This document shows, one piece after another, positions 1-9,800 of a stretch of 64,000 nucleotides of DNA. Below the pieces are notes generated by a model that searched no databases, had not been told where the DNA came from, and was given only the letters and a program-made list of their open reading frames with translations. The position numbers and the translations under genes are program-made. The stretch's first letter is position 1, and each line of letters opens with the position of its first letter. The stretch is from contig JACQYS010000011.1 in the NCBI GenBank assembly GCA_016208105.1, positions 1 to 64,000 on the forward strand, given 5' to 3'. The stretch comes from Desulfovibrio sp. (GTDB lineage Bacteria > Desulfobacterota > Desulfovibrionia > Desulfovibrionales > Desulfovibrionaceae).

Positions 1-1
1 G

Positions 2-133
2 CATCTTCAAAAATACCTCGATGAATTCTGCTACCGATTCAACCGCCGTTTCTGGCCTGGGCAGGGCTTCGACCGCCTCTTGAGGGCCTGCTCCAGTGCC
101 ACCCCTGTCACCTATGCGGAGTTAAGGGGATAG
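2..133 (+). CDS. IS1595/ISXO2-type transposase, C-terminal end (partial)
   Basis: Forty-three codons, open at the left edge and ending in TAG. The peptide begins HLQKYLDEFCYRFNRRF, the signature of the C-terminal part of ISXO2-like (IS1595 family) DDE transposases, and ends in PVTYAELRG. Such enzymes cut and paste their own insertion sequence. Only the last segment is in the window, so intactness cannot be judged, and I could not identify a terminal inverted repeat just downstream. Codon usage is GC-rich, whereas the DNA directly after the stop is AT-rich, which suggests the element boundary lies within about 100 bases of the stop. Confidence 0.75.
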   Translation, partial: HLQKYLDEFCYRFNRRFWPGQGFDRLLRACSSATPVTYAELRG

Positions 134-340
134 CCACGTATTTTTATCGATACATGAAATTTGTCAATAGGTATTTTCGAAACACTTTCTATGCATTGTA
201 TTTACTTATCAATTTTATATCGCCTGTGATTGCCACCATTTCCATATCATTTTCGGCGTTACAACCAACTCGTCGCCTCGACAAAATTCTATAAATTTAG
301 TGATATATTCAGATATGTTAACAAGGTTGCGAGTAGGTCC

Positions 341-480
341 ATGGCCAACCCGCCCCCCCCGGAAAGGGCCATCATCACCGTCGATCCCATCCGCGAAAGC
401 AAACGCATTCGCGCCATCAAGAAGATTTTGACTGACAAGTCGCGCACGTGGCCTTGTTCATGACCAAAAATAGTCGCGGG
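341..480 (+). pseudogene. Frameshifted N-terminal remnant of a tyrosine-recombinase-like integrase
   Basis: From the ATG at 341 the frame reads MANPPPPERAIITVDPIR, then a segment ending KRIRAIKKILTDKSR. It resembles the start of short phage-type tyrosine recombinases, which read DPI..-K.IRAIKK.L.DKPRDLALF. After DKSR the frame goes to a stop at 461-463, but a neighbouring frame continues with the expected ALF residues, consistent with a small deletion near 441. No catalytic R-H-R-Y region follows; the opposite-strand GDPD gene starts its 3' end at 485. It lies next to a transposase fragment, so the junction looks like a decayed island edge. The family assignment rests on about 25 residues. 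Confidence 0.4.
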
Positions 481-484
481 CCGG

Positions 485-1531
485 CTATTTCCTCAAAAAC
501 GCCTCCCTGGTCTTCACCGCCGTGTCCGCGAAGTCCGAGAACACCCCGTCCACGCCGAGCGTGAAGAACTGGAGATACTCCGCCTGGGGGTCGCCCTTGT
601 AGTCGGCGGCCAGAAAGCGCGCTTCGTTTCTGAACGTGTAGGGGTGAACCAGCAGCCCGGCCGCGTGCGCGTCCGCGACCAGGCTCCCTGGAGCCTTCAG
701 GGTCTTGTCCGGGTTCTCGCCCACGATGAGCCGCTTCCACGGCCCTATTCCCTTGGCGAACGTGGCGATTATCTTAAGCTCCTCGGGCCTGGTCAGGTCC
801 GCGTAGGTCCGCGTGTCCCCGGCCATCACGAAATCATAGGGCCGCATGTCGGGCTCTCCCATGAGAAATATCAGCGGCACGTCGATCATCTTCTTCAGGG
901 CTTTCAGGTTGGCGTACTCGAAGCTCTGGATGAACACCGGCGAATCCGCCCTGTCCCAGCCAGCGCGTTTAAGCGCCTCGACCAGCGGCTCCTCCAGGGG
1001 AAGGCCGATGGAGCGGAAATACGTGGGGTGCTTGGTTTCGGGATAGATGCCGATGGTGCGCCCCGTTTCGGCGCTCTTTTTCTTGGCCAGCTCGATGATC
1101 TGGTCGAGCGTGGGGATGTCGAACTTGCCGTCAAATGAGTGGTCCCGAAACTCCAGGCGCTCCTTGGCGCGCAGCGTTTTCAGCTCGGCCAGGGTGAAGT
1201 CTTCGGTGAACCAGCCCTCAACCTCCTTGCCGGCGATGATCTTCTTGGTTTTGCGGTCCGGGAATTTCTGGGCCGCGTCCGTGGTGCCGCCGATCTCGTT
1301 CTCGTGGCGGGCCACCAGCACGCCGTCCTTGGTTGATACCAGGTCCGGCTCGATGTAGTCCGCGCCGAGCTCCACGGCCAGCTCATAGGAGGCCAGGGTG
1401 TGCTCCGGGCGGTAGCCGCAGGCGCCCCGATGGCCGATGACGAGGGGGGATGTGGTGGCTGTCAGGGCTTTATCCTCCATGAGCGGAAACAGGAATGCTG
1501 TTGCGGCCAAGAGCGTGGCGAGAAGACGCAT
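485..1531 (-). CDS. glpQ: Glycerophosphodiester phosphodiesterase, periplasmic
   Basis: Predicted to hydrolyse glycerophosphodiesters to glycerol 3-phosphate and an alcohol in the periplasm. The 348-residue protein starts at MRLLATLLAATAFLF, a signal peptide. The GDPD fold follows with the HRGACGYRPEHT motif, then ADYIEPDLVSTKDG and the second catalytic histidine in VARHENEIGG; these give the metal-binding E-x-D and the two active-site histidines. A longer in-frame start exists at 1606, but the ATG at 1531 has a GGAGGG ribosome site five bases upstream and begins the signal sequence. The length matches the periplasmic GlpQ type rather than cytoplasmic UgpQ. It stands alone, divergent from serB. 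Confidence 0.9.
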   Translation of the reverse strand: MRLLATLLAATAFLFPLMEDKALTATTSPLVIGHRGACGYRPEHTLASYELAVELGADYIEPDLVSTKDGVLVARHENEIGGTTDAAQKFPDRKTKKIIAGKEVEGWFTEDFTLAELKTLRAKERLEFRDHSFDGKFDIPTLDQIIELAKKKSAETGRTIGIYPETKHPTYFRSIGLPLEEPLVEALKRAGWDRADSPVFIQSFEYANLKALKKMIDVPLIFLMGEPDMRPYDFVMAGDTRTYADLTRPEELKIIATFAKGIGPWKRLIVGENPDKTLKAPGSLVADAHAAGLLVHPYTFRNEARFLAADYKGDPQAEYLQFFTLGVDGVFSDFADTAVKTREAFLRK

Positions 1532-1721
1532 TGTGCCCTCCGTGTGCGGCTTTACGTATGTTCTCCTGGCCCATTTTCGCAAGCACCGGCATGTTGGCGT
1601 TGACAACCGGTGACGATACGGGGGATTTCTCGCGGCGCGCCAGGCCCGAACCCCACGCGGGCATTTACCCCGGCCGCATTTTGTGGAAACATCCGCCGAG
1701 CTTACGCATCAAGGACCATTC

Positions 1722-2933
1722 ATGAAAGACCTCATGCTCGTGCACATATTCGGCGCCGACCGCCCTGGAATCGCCTCCACCGTCTCGGGCCTCTTGGCCC
1801 AGTACGGCGTGGACATCCTGGACATGGGCCAGGCCGTCATCCACGACGCCCTGTCGCTCGGCATTCTCATCCGCATCCCCGAGGGCGGAGAATCCGCTGC
1901 CGTGGTCAAGGACCTGCTCTACGGCGCGCACGAGATGGGCATCAGCTGCAAATTCACCCCCGTCAGTTCCGAGGGCTACTCGAGCTGGGTGGAGTCCGCG
2001 GGCAAGCCCCGCTGGATCGTCTCGCTTCTGGGGCTCACCATAAGCGCCGCCCAGGTGGCCGCCGTGTCCCAGGTGATCTCCTCCAACGGCCTGAACATCC
2101 AGTCCATCAACCGCCTCACTGGCCGCCCGCCCCTGGACGAGGCCGACGCCATGCGCCCGGCCTGCATCGAATTCTCGGTGCGCGGCGACCCGGGCGACGT
2201 GCACGCCATGCGCAAGTCCTTCCTGGCCATAGCCGCGCAGATGGGCGTGGACATCGCCCTGCAGGAGGACAACGCCTTTCGCCGAAACCGCCGCCTGGTG
2301 GCCTTCGACATGGACTCCACGCTCATCCGGGTGGAAGTCATCGACGAACTGGCCAAGGCCTGGGGCGTTGGCACTGAGGTGTCCGCCATCACGGAATCGG
2401 CCATGCGCGGCGAGCTGGACTTCCGCCAGAGCCTGAAAAAACGCCTGAGCCTTCTGAAGGGCATGCCCGTGGAGACGCTGGACAAGGTGTCGGCCCACAT
2501 CCCCCTGAATGACGGCGCGGAAAAGCTGGTGCGCAACTTAAAGCGCTTCGGCTACAAGACAGCCGTTATTTCCGGCGGGTTCACCTATTTCGGCGAGAAG
2601 CTCCAGGCCAAATTGGGCATCGACTACGTGCACGCCAACAAGTTGAAGATCGAGGACGGCAAGCTTACCGGTGAGGTGGACGGGGAGATCGTGGACGCCC
2701 AGCGCAAGGCCGAGCTGCTTCGGACCATCGCGGCCAGCGAGAACATCTCGCTCATGCAGACCATCGCCGTGGGCGACGGCGCCAACGACCTGCCCATGCT
2801 CAATCTTGCCGGCCTTGGCATAGCCTTCCGGGCCAAGCCAGTGGTGAAGGAGGGGGCCGGGCACGCCATCTCCACCCTGGGGCTCGACGCCGTGCTGTAT
2901 CTCTTGGGGTTCAGGGACCGCGATATAGAATAA
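1722..2933 (+). CDS. serB: Phosphoserine phosphatase with N-terminal ACT domains
   Basis: Catalyses the last step of serine synthesis, dephosphorylating O-phosphoserine. The 403-residue protein has two ACT-like regulatory domains (about residues 1-180; the first begins KDLMLVHIFGADRPGIAS) and a HAD phosphatase domain. The HAD nucleophile motif is FDMDSTLI near residue 196, motif II is VISGGFT, and the metal site is VGDGANDLPML near residue 350. This start has an AAGGA site seven bases upstream; the frame is open to 1683 but nothing supports that start. The following traX-like gene begins 15 bases after the stop, so they are probably cotranscribed. The ACT domains suggest amino-acid control, known for related SerB proteins. 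Confidence 0.95.
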   Translation: MKDLMLVHIFGADRPGIASTVSGLLAQYGVDILDMGQAVIHDALSLGILIRIPEGGESAAVVKDLLYGAHEMGISCKFTPVSSEGYSSWVESAGKPRWIVSLLGLTISAAQVAAVSQVISSNGLNIQSINRLTGRPPLDEADAMRPACIEFSVRGDPGDVHAMRKSFLAIAAQMGVDIALQEDNAFRRNRRLVAFDMDSTLIRVEVIDELAKAWGVGTEVSAITESAMRGELDFRQSLKKRLSLLKGMPVETLDKVSAHIPLNDGAEKLVRNLKRFGYKTAVISGGFTYFGEKLQAKLGIDYVHANKLKIEDGKLTGEVDGEIVDAQRKAELLRTIAASENISLMQTIAVGDGANDLPMLNLAGLGIAFRAKPVVKEGAGHAISTLGLDAVLYLLGFRDRDIE

Positions 2934-2948
2934 CACCGGAGGTTCGCC

Positions 2949-3686
2949 ATGACCGACGTCAGCCCGCGCCCGCAAGGGATGTCCTTCGACTCCTCGCAGA
3001 TGAAGCTGTTGGCCTGCGCGCTCATGGTGGTGGACCATATCGGGATCATCTTCTTCCCGGACGTTACCATACTCCGGGTGATAGGCCGGACCGTGTTTCC
3101 CCTGTTCGCCTATCTCATCGCCGAAGGCTTCCGCCACACCCGCGACGTCACCGGCTACCTGGGGCGGCTCTCGCTCTTCGCCCTGGCCTCCCAGGCCGTC
3201 TACCATTTCGCCTTCCGCTATCCCTTCCCCCAGGGCAACGTGCTCTTCACTTTGGCCGTTGGGCTCTACGGGCTTTACGTCTACGAGAAGACCAAGAGCG
3301 TCTGGAGCGTGGCCTTTCTGGGCATGGCCTGCGAGGTGGGGCACACCAGCTACGGCATGCCGGGCGTTCTCTTGATGCTGGCCATCCACATCAATTTCGA
3401 CGACATAAAGAAGATGGCCCTGTGGGTGTTTCCGGTACTGGTGCTTATTTCCATCCGGGGGATTCTGTGGTCCTGGGCCACGAATCCCGAGTACGAGATG
3501 AGCTGGGCCGGAATCTGGGCCCACAGCAAGGCGTCTGTCGTGGAGCCGTTCGGGGTGGCCTTCCTCTTCTTCGTGGCCCGCTACAACCACCAGCTCGGCA
3601 AGCACAAGATGAAGTACTTCTTCTACCTGTTTTATCCGGTGCACCTGGGACTCTTGGGGCTTCTTCGAATGGCGCTTGGCAAGTAA
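2949..3686 (+). CDS. TraX family integral membrane protein
   Basis: A 245-residue polytopic membrane protein. It opens with the TraX-family region SSQMKLLACALMVVDHIG, followed by FPLFAYLIAEGFRHTRD and several hydrophobic helices to the C-terminus. TraX was named for F-pilin N-acetylation, but chromosomal relatives are widespread and their acyl acceptors are mostly unknown, so no substrate is claimed. The start has a GGAGG site nine bases upstream. It follows serB by 15 bases and is closed by a strong hairpin at 3708-3744, so the two genes form one transcription unit. Confidence 0.85.
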   Translation: MTDVSPRPQGMSFDSSQMKLLACALMVVDHIGIIFFPDVTILRVIGRTVFPLFAYLIAEGFRHTRDVTGYLGRLSLFALASQAVYHFAFRYPFPQGNVLFTLAVGLYGLYVYEKTKSVWSVAFLGMACEVGHTSYGMPGVLLMLAIHINFDDIKKMALWVFPVLVLISIRGILWSWATNPEYEMSWAGIWAHSKASVVEPFGVAFLFFVARYNHQLGKHKMKYFFYLFYPVHLGLLGLLRMALGK

Positions 3687-3707
3687 GCCCGCATATTTCC
3701 AAACACG

Positions 3708-3744
3708 AACGGCCGGTCCGCAGCGATGCGAACCGGCCGTTTTG
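3708..3744 (+). terminator. Rho-independent terminator of the serB-traX unit
   Basis: AACGGCCGGT at 3708-3717 pairs with ACCGGCCGTT at 3732-3741 across a 14-base loop, followed by a short T-rich tail. Confidence 0.8.
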
Positions 3745-4118
3745 ATTTGTATTTTTACAGGAGCGGCGAATTATTCAAAGGAGAGCGCGGTAGTCGATGT
3801 TGAGGGCAGCCGCGAGCCGAGGTCACAACCGGCATTGCTTTTGTCACTCTTGTTTCAGCAAAATACAGATTAATGTATTTCTTCTGTATGCCTTATAGAA
3901 TCTTCCCTTGTATGGTCATTTTGTGCTACAGTTATGCAATAAATATTTAATTTATTGTAGGGGCTGACAAAATCGGGCGCAAGGCCGCAAGTTTGCTCAG
4001 GAAATGCCTGGCTCCAACCGCCCTCGTCAGTCTTCGAACAGGCCGCTGGTCAGTATCGCCTTTACTCAGCAGGGCCATGTAAGGGGCAAGGAAATCACCT
4101 GATTACCAAGGGGGGCAC
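3745..4118. other. Intergenic DNA before the PLD gene
   Basis: About 370 bases without a convincing frame. The DNA between 3840 and 3960 is AT-rich, unlike the serB-traX block, and marks the left edge of the accessory segment carrying the PLD and MntA/HepT genes. A GGGGGG run directly before 4119 supplies the ribosome site of the PLD gene. I could not choose a promoter with confidence. Confidence 0.4.
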
Positions 4119-5915
4119 ATGCGCTTTAAATCGCAGGTTTCAAATGGCTTCAAGGTCTTCGCGGTCACAGGTACAAACACCGTCTCCTTTGCCATCGATT
4201 ATCAACAAGCCGACTTGAAAGGGCTTCTGGGCTTTGGTGTGGAGAGGTATGATCCACAGGAAAATGAGAAGTATTTTCTCTATGGATTCAAGGTGTTCAA
4301 GTCCGTCATTCCAGACCCGTTAGACGATGTTGCCGCTTCGACGCGCGATCACCCCATACAAAGTTTCGTGTACGACGATTTTACCGCCAAGCCGGATCGT
4401 CTCTACGTCTATACGTTCCATCCCTTGAAAGGCAAACCGAAGAATCTCGATCGATCGGCGAACCCCATCTCCATAGTGGTCAGGACCGAAAAAGCTTTTT
4501 CCTCCCTGACTCATGATGTCTTTTTCAATCGTGGCGCCGCCAGCAGCCAAGCCTATGCCAGACGGTTCGGCAACATGAGCCCCGAAGAGCTCGAAAATAC
4601 GGGGCAAGGAAAAAAGAGCCTTGAAGCGAAACAATGGTTGAGCCGCGACCTCAAGAAAGCCCTTCTGGAATTCATAGCACAGGCTAAACCGGGCGACACG
4701 CTGCTTGGCTGCTTCTACGAATTCCGGTTCCCTGAAGCGGCGGATGCATTTAAAAAAGCCATCGACAGAGGAGTCGCGGTTCGCCTGATCATTGACGGCA
4801 AAGAGAATGGAAAGCCCGGGGAAGAACCCTTTCCGAGAGCGGAGAATCTCAGTCAGATTCAGCGTGCGGGTCTTGTCTTGGATAAAGACGTCATTCTCAG
4901 GGAGGCGAGGCCCTCCGATATTCAACACAACAAGTTCATCTTGCTTCTTAAAGGGACGGCTCAGACCCCGTCGGCTGTGTGGACCGGCTCGACCAACTTG
5001 TCGGATGGTGGAATTTACGGGCAGACCAACGTGGGCCATTGGATTCGCGATAAAGAAACGGCAACTGCATTCAAGGCGTACTGGGATATGCTCTCCTCAG
5101 ACCCTGGTGGGCGATCCGGCGATGATCCGAAAACGGTCCGCGCCAAGAACGATGCCTTGCGCAAGAGCATGGCATCCCTCGTAAATGTTCCGGGCCGCTG
5201 GCAGGATATTCCCAATGGCATCACGCCGATTTTCAGCCCGAGAACCGGCTTGGCGGTGCTCGACATGTACGCGCAGATGCTCGACGATGCGAAAAACCTT
5301 GCTTGCATTACCCTGGCCTTCGGCATCAACAAGGCATTCAAGGGACGAATCGCCGATAACACCGGACAGAACGCCCTGACTTTCTTTCTCTTGGAGCGCG
5401 AGGACAAGCCGGTCGCCGGCAGCAAGGATACGTTCGTCCGACTGAACGCGGCCAACAATGCCTATACGGCCTTCGGTTCTTTTCTTCGGGACCCGATTCA
5501 CCGGTGGGCGAAAGAGACTTCCACAAAGGCCATGGGTCTCAACACACACGTAATGTTCATTCATTCCAAGTTTCTGCTCAAGGATCCTCTCGGTGAAGAC
5601 CCGATCATCGTCACTGGTTCAGCGAACTTCTCGGCCGCATCGACCAACGCCAATGATGAGAATATGGTGGTCATTCGTGGAAACAAACGCGCTGCCGACA
5701 TCTATTTTACGGAATTCAACAGGCTGTTTTTTCACTACTACTTCCGGTCAGTCGTTGCGCGTGCCGCCCGAGGAAAGAACCCGTCCCATGGATTCAGCCC
5801 ATTTCTTGATGAAACAGACGGCTGGCTTTCCAAGTACAAGCCGGGGACGCTGCGCCAAAAACGCGTGGCTGCCCTGACGGGAATGACCGGGGTGGCTATT
5901 CTACAACAGCCGTGA
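4119..5915 (+). CDS. Phospholipase D-like protein with two HKD motifs
   Basis: A 598-residue PLD-superfamily protein without a signal peptide. The two active-site motifs are HNKFILLLKG near residue 270, followed by WTGSTNLSDGG, and HSKFLLKDPLG near residue 482, followed by VTGSANFSAAS. A pair of HKD motifs in one chain forms a complete active site in phospholipases, phosphatidyltransferases and some nucleases. The first 130 residues match nothing I recognise. The spacing of the motifs and the lack of membrane helices fit a cytoplasmic nuclease or lipase better than cardiolipin synthase. The gene is visibly less GC-rich than serB or spoT and sits next to a toxin-antitoxin pair, so recent acquisition and a defence role are possible but unproven. 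Confidence 0.8.
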   Translation: MRFKSQVSNGFKVFAVTGTNTVSFAIDYQQADLKGLLGFGVERYDPQENEKYFLYGFKVFKSVIPDPLDDVAASTRDHPIQSFVYDDFTAKPDRLYVYTFHPLKGKPKNLDRSANPISIVVRTEKAFSSLTHDVFFNRGAASSQAYARRFGNMSPEELENTGQGKKSLEAKQWLSRDLKKALLEFIAQAKPGDTLLGCFYEFRFPEAADAFKKAIDRGVAVRLIIDGKENGKPGEEPFPRAENLSQIQRAGLVLDKDVILREARPSDIQHNKFILLLKGTAQTPSAVWTGSTNLSDGGIYGQTNVGHWIRDKETATAFKAYWDMLSSDPGGRSGDDPKTVRAKNDALRKSMASLVNVPGRWQDIPNGITPIFSPRTGLAVLDMYAQMLDDAKNLACITLAFGINKAFKGRIADNTGQNALTFFLLEREDKPVAGSKDTFVRLNAANNAYTAFGSFLRDPIHRWAKETSTKAMGLNTHVMFIHSKFLLKDPLGEDPIIVTGSANFSAASTNANDENMVVIRGNKRAADIYFTEFNRLFFHYYFRSVVARAARGKNPSHGFSPFLDETDGWLSKYKPGTLRQKRVAALTGMTGVAILQQP

Positions 5916-5985
5916 TGTCATTCGTAAAGGACGAGTGAACGAACCAGCCGGTGTGTTGCGGTCCCTGGCTTTGAAGGAGGGGCCT

Positions 5986-6014
5986 TTGACCGTCCGCGCT
6001 GTTCCTACTATAGT
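5986..6014 (+). promoter_or_regulatory. Sigma-70-like promoter of the mntA-hepT operon
   Basis: TTGACC at 5986-5991 and TATAGT at 6009-6014 are separated by exactly 17 bases and lie 34 bases before the mntA ATG, which has an AGGGGA ribosome site. Confidence 0.65.
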
Positions 6015-6047
6015 TAGGCAGAAATTTGATTCGCAGGGGAAAGCTTC

Positions 6048-6368
6048 ATGAACGCCCAGTCTGCCTCCGAACGGCGGATTTCAGCCGCGCTGCGTGACCT
6101 GTCTGCCCAGATTAGCCCTATCTTGCAGCGGTATCGTGTTGTGTCGGCTGCGGTGTTCGGCTCTGTGGCGCGTGGCGAAACAGGGCCGGAGAGTGACGTG
6201 GACCTGCTGGTGGAATTGCCCGACGACGCGACGCTCTTGACCCTGTCCCGCCTTGAAATGGAACTGACGCGCGAACTGGGGCGGGAAGTGGATGTCGTTA
6301 CGCCGGGCGGCCTGAAGAAGATGATCCGCCCGCAGGTGATGGCGGAGCAGGTGCGTATTTATGGATAA
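6048..6368 (+). CDS. mntA: MntA-type nucleotidyltransferase antitoxin
   Basis: A 106-residue minimal nucleotidyltransferase. The GS-x10-DxD motif is intact (GSVARGETGPESDVD), followed by DLLVEL and the third acidic region REVDVVTP. In characterised HepT/MntA systems the antitoxin inactivates the HepT ribonuclease by adding AMP to a tyrosine near its active site. The gene overlaps hepT by eight bases, so translation is coupled, and both are read from a good promoter at 5986-6014. The intact motif argues that this copy is active. Confidence 0.88.
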   Translation: MNAQSASERRISAALRDLSAQISPILQRYRVVSAAVFGSVARGETGPESDVDLLVELPDDATLLTLSRLEMELTRELGREVDVVTPGGLKKMIRPQVMAEQVRIYG

Positions 6369-6708
6369 GGCGCGTCGCGCCATACCGGTGTTGCTTGGTG
6401 ATATGCTCGAGTATGCCCGGAAGGCCGTGGATATGGCCGGTGGGATGGGATGGGAACAGTTCGGCGCGGACGAGAAAACCCAATTAGCCACGGTTCATTG
6501 CCTGGAAATTATCGGCGAGGCCGCGGCCAAGCTGCCCCGCGATTTCCAGGACCAGCACCCGGCCATCCCATGGGCCGAGATAGTCGGCATGCGCAACCGG
6601 CTTATTCACGATTATTTCGAAGTGGATATGGAACTCTGTTGGCGCACCGTCAACCTGAGCCTGCCTCTGCTTATTGAGCAATTGCGGGAGATTGTTCCGT
6701 CTGAATAA
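6361..6708 (+). CDS. hepT: HepT-like ribonuclease toxin (HEPN, DUF86)
   Basis: A 115-residue HEPN-domain protein. The catalytic RX4HXY motif is present as RNRLIHDY near residue 81, with the usual preceding GMRNRL context and the C-terminal helix ending LIEQLREIV. Proteins of this family are RNases paired with a MntA nucleotidyltransferase; the tyrosine in the motif is the known AMPylation target. It starts inside mntA. The operon ends at a hairpin about 120 bases downstream (6827-6860), shared with the convergent helicase gene. Confidence 0.88.
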   Translation: MDKARRAIPVLLGDMLEYARKAVDMAGGMGWEQFGADEKTQLATVHCLEIIGEAAAKLPRDFQDQHPAIPWAEIVGMRNRLIHDYFEVDMELCWRTVNLSLPLLIEQLREIVPSE

Positions 6709-6826
6709 ACATGAGTATGGGCGTCGGGAACGATATGGCTGAAGGGGCTCAGGGCTTGTAAGTTGCTGATAATTTGTGGGCGTTGTCCCTGGAGTAGGGT
6801 GCAATCCACGCAATGGGCAAAACGAT

Positions 6827-6862
6827 GAGGCCGGTTCGTGTTTCCACGGACCGGCCTCTTTA
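6827..6862. terminator. Bidirectional hairpin between hepT and the SNF2 helicase
   Basis: GAGGCCGGT at 6827-6835 pairs with ACCGGCCTC at 6850-6858 across a 14-base loop. T residues follow on the plus strand (CTCTTTATTT), and the minus strand reads into CGTTTT. It probably ends both convergent units. Confidence 0.7.
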
Positions 6863-6883
6863 TTTCATTGCGGAGCCGCGTCT

Positions 6884-9800
6884 CTACACCTCGAACAGCA
6901 TCTCCAGATCGTTCCTGGTCAAGCTCTTCCAGGCGTCCTGGCCGGGAATAATCGCATCCGCGATGCCCTTCTTCATATCCTGAAGCTTCAGTATTTTCTC
7001 CTCAACCGTGTTCGAGCAGATGAGCTTGTACGAGAACACCTGCCGCTTTTGTCCGATGCGGTGGGTGCGGTCCGTGGCCTGGTTCTCCACGGCCGGGTTC
7101 CACCACGGATCGTAATGGATAACGTAGTCCGCGCTGGTCAGGTTGATGCCCGTTCCGCCCGCCTTGAGCGAGATGAGGAAGATGGGAATCTCCGGGGTGT
7201 TGTTGAAGCGGTCCACCTGCTCGAAGCGGTCCTTGCTGGAGCCGTCCAGGTAGGCGAACGGGGTCTGCTCGATCTGCAGCCAGCTGCGGATGATGTGCAG
7301 CATCTGCACGAACTGCGAGAACACCAGCACCTTGTGGCCTTCCTCCACGATCTCGGTGACCAGATCCTTGAAGGCGTCGAACTTGCCCGAGGGCAGGTTG
7401 GTGTTCATGCCGGGCATGTCGAGCTTCAGAAGCCTGGGGTGGCAGCAGATCTGGCGGAGTTTCAAAAGGGCGTCCAGAATCGACATCTGGGACTTGGCCA
7501 TGCCCTTTTCGTCCACGTCCTTCAAAACCTGGTCCCGGAGCTTCTTGGCCAGCTGGGAGTAGAGTTCGGCCTGCTCGTCGATAAGCGCGCAGTACTGGAC
7601 GTTCTCGATCTTGGGCGGCAGGTCCTTGGCCACCTCGGACTTGGTGCGGCGCAGGATGAAGGGCTTCACGCGCCCGCGCAGGTAGTCGAGCGTTTCCTCG
7701 TCGCCGTCCTTGATGGGCTTTACAATGCCCCGCTGGAACGAATTCTGGCTGCCCAGGAAACCGGGCATCAGGAACTCGAAGAGGCTCCACAGCTCGAACA
7801 GGTTGTTTTCGATGGGCGTGCCCGAGAGGCACAGGCGCATCTTGCCGTTCAGGCGGCGAACCGAGCGGGCGGTTATGGTGTTGGGGTTCTTGATGTTCTG
7901 GGCTTCGTCCAAAATGATGGAGTTGAACTCGAAGTTCAGAAGCTCTTCCAGATCGCGCCGCAACAGGGCGTATGTGGTGACCACCAGCTGCGAGTCCGCG
8001 ATCTTCTTGAACATGCCCTCGCGCTTGGCCCCGTACACGATAAGGCGCTTCAACTGGGGCACGAACTTTTCGGCCTCGCGGTCCCAGTTGGGCAGCACCG
8101 AGGTGGGCACCACGATAAGGTTGGGGGCGTTGGAGCCCCTTTCCACCAGATGCTGGATGAAGGACAGGGTCTGCACGGTCTTTCCAAGGCCCATTTCGTC
8201 GGCCAGGATGCCGCCGAAGCCGTAGTCGCGCAGGAAATTGAGGTAGGAGAGGCCCTGAATCTGGTAGGGGCGCAGGCTCGCGTTCAGGTGGACTGGCGGC
8301 TTAAGCGGCACGATCTCCTTGAAGCTGTGGATCTTGTCGCGCAGGCTGTTCCAGAATGAGTCGGTATGGGCCTCGGGCAGGTCTTCCAGGATCTTGTCCA
8401 GAACCGGGGCCTCGAACTGCTTGAAGCGCTTCTGGGGCGGCTTGTCCGGGTCGTAGCCCAGGGCGCGAAGCTTATGCCCAATGCGCTTGAGCCAGCTCTC
8501 GGGCAGGCTGGTGTAGGAGCCGTCCTTTAGCTGCACGTAGCGCTTGCCCTGGGTCCAGGCCTTCCAGATTTTGTCGATGGGCACGCGCTGGTCGTCGTAC
8601 TGCACGGCAAGATCGAGCTCGAACCACTTTTCCTTCTCGTCGGATTCCACGTCCGCCACGATAACGGGCTGGGACAGGCGCACCTTGTAGCGGGTGAGGT
8701 TCTTCTCGCCGTAGACCCGGTACTTCTCCACAAGCTTGGGGTAGGCGTCCAGGAGAAAGACGATGGCTTCCTCGGGCTCCAAAAACCAGTTGGCGTTGTT
8801 GCGCGGCTGGAATTCCATTTCCTGAAGCTGGGCGATGAGCGCGGCCTCGGCGTCCTGGTCGCGCGCCAGAAGGAAGCTCTTGCCCTCGAACTGGTAGGAC
8901 CCGGTCTGGAGCTCGGGGTTGGGGCCTTCCTGGAACACCTCGCCGTGCTCTGTCTCGTAGACGTTCTGCACCTGCATGGTCAGCAGGCTGCCTTCCTCGT
9001 CCAGGAACAGCTTGGGATTGTACTTGGCGGGCAGGAAATTGGGCTTCATGCGCTCCAGGAATTCCTGCTGCCCGTGAAGGTCGGAGGCCGGAAGCTTGAT
9101 CCAGACCCTGTCCAAAAACTCTGAGACGTCCGCACCGGGAACCAGCGGCGGGTTCTCCACCATTTCCCGTATGAACGGGGCGGGCAACCCTGTCTGCACC
9201 GGATAAAAGCTCTTGTTCCAGCACACCCACAGGGGCAGCTGGCCGTAGAAGTAGGTCTCCTGGCCCTGGATGGAGAAGGGGGCCTTGCCGGGCCTGGCCA
9301 GGTAGATGTCGAAGCGCAGGCCCTGGGCCTCGTCCATGATGGGGCGAAGCTGCAGGCGCATGGTGGAGGACTCGATGCGCACCGGGTGGTCGGTGTCCTG
9401 CCAGTAGAGGTAGTATTCCTTGCCGATGGACCACAAAAACCAGGAGATGAGCCCGGCCGGTATGTCCACCCGGTGGCCCTTGTAGTCCAGGAAGTGGCCG
9501 ATCTGCTCGGCGATGGAAGGCAGGCTGGGGGCGGTTTCGCACCAGTCGGGATTCTGGATGATCTGCTCCAGGGTGATTTCCTGGTGCACCTGGGAGAGCC
9601 CGGACTTGTTCTGGCGGCCCCGGTAGAAGGCCACCTGAAGACGGCCGGGTTCGGGGAAGAAACGATAGATGATGTAGTGCTTCCCGGCCTCGGGCTCGAA
9701 CGCGGTGGCGAAGAAATGGCGGAAGCTCTGGCGCCATTCCACGTTGGCGGCCGGCTCGCCCTGGCTGTCCGGGCTTTGTTTGCTGTCCAGGCTTTTTATG

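Noticed and set aside
1610-2377. Arginine/proline/histidine-rich 255-residue frame over serB
   Set aside because: It is a shadow of serB in another frame, without ribosome site or domain.
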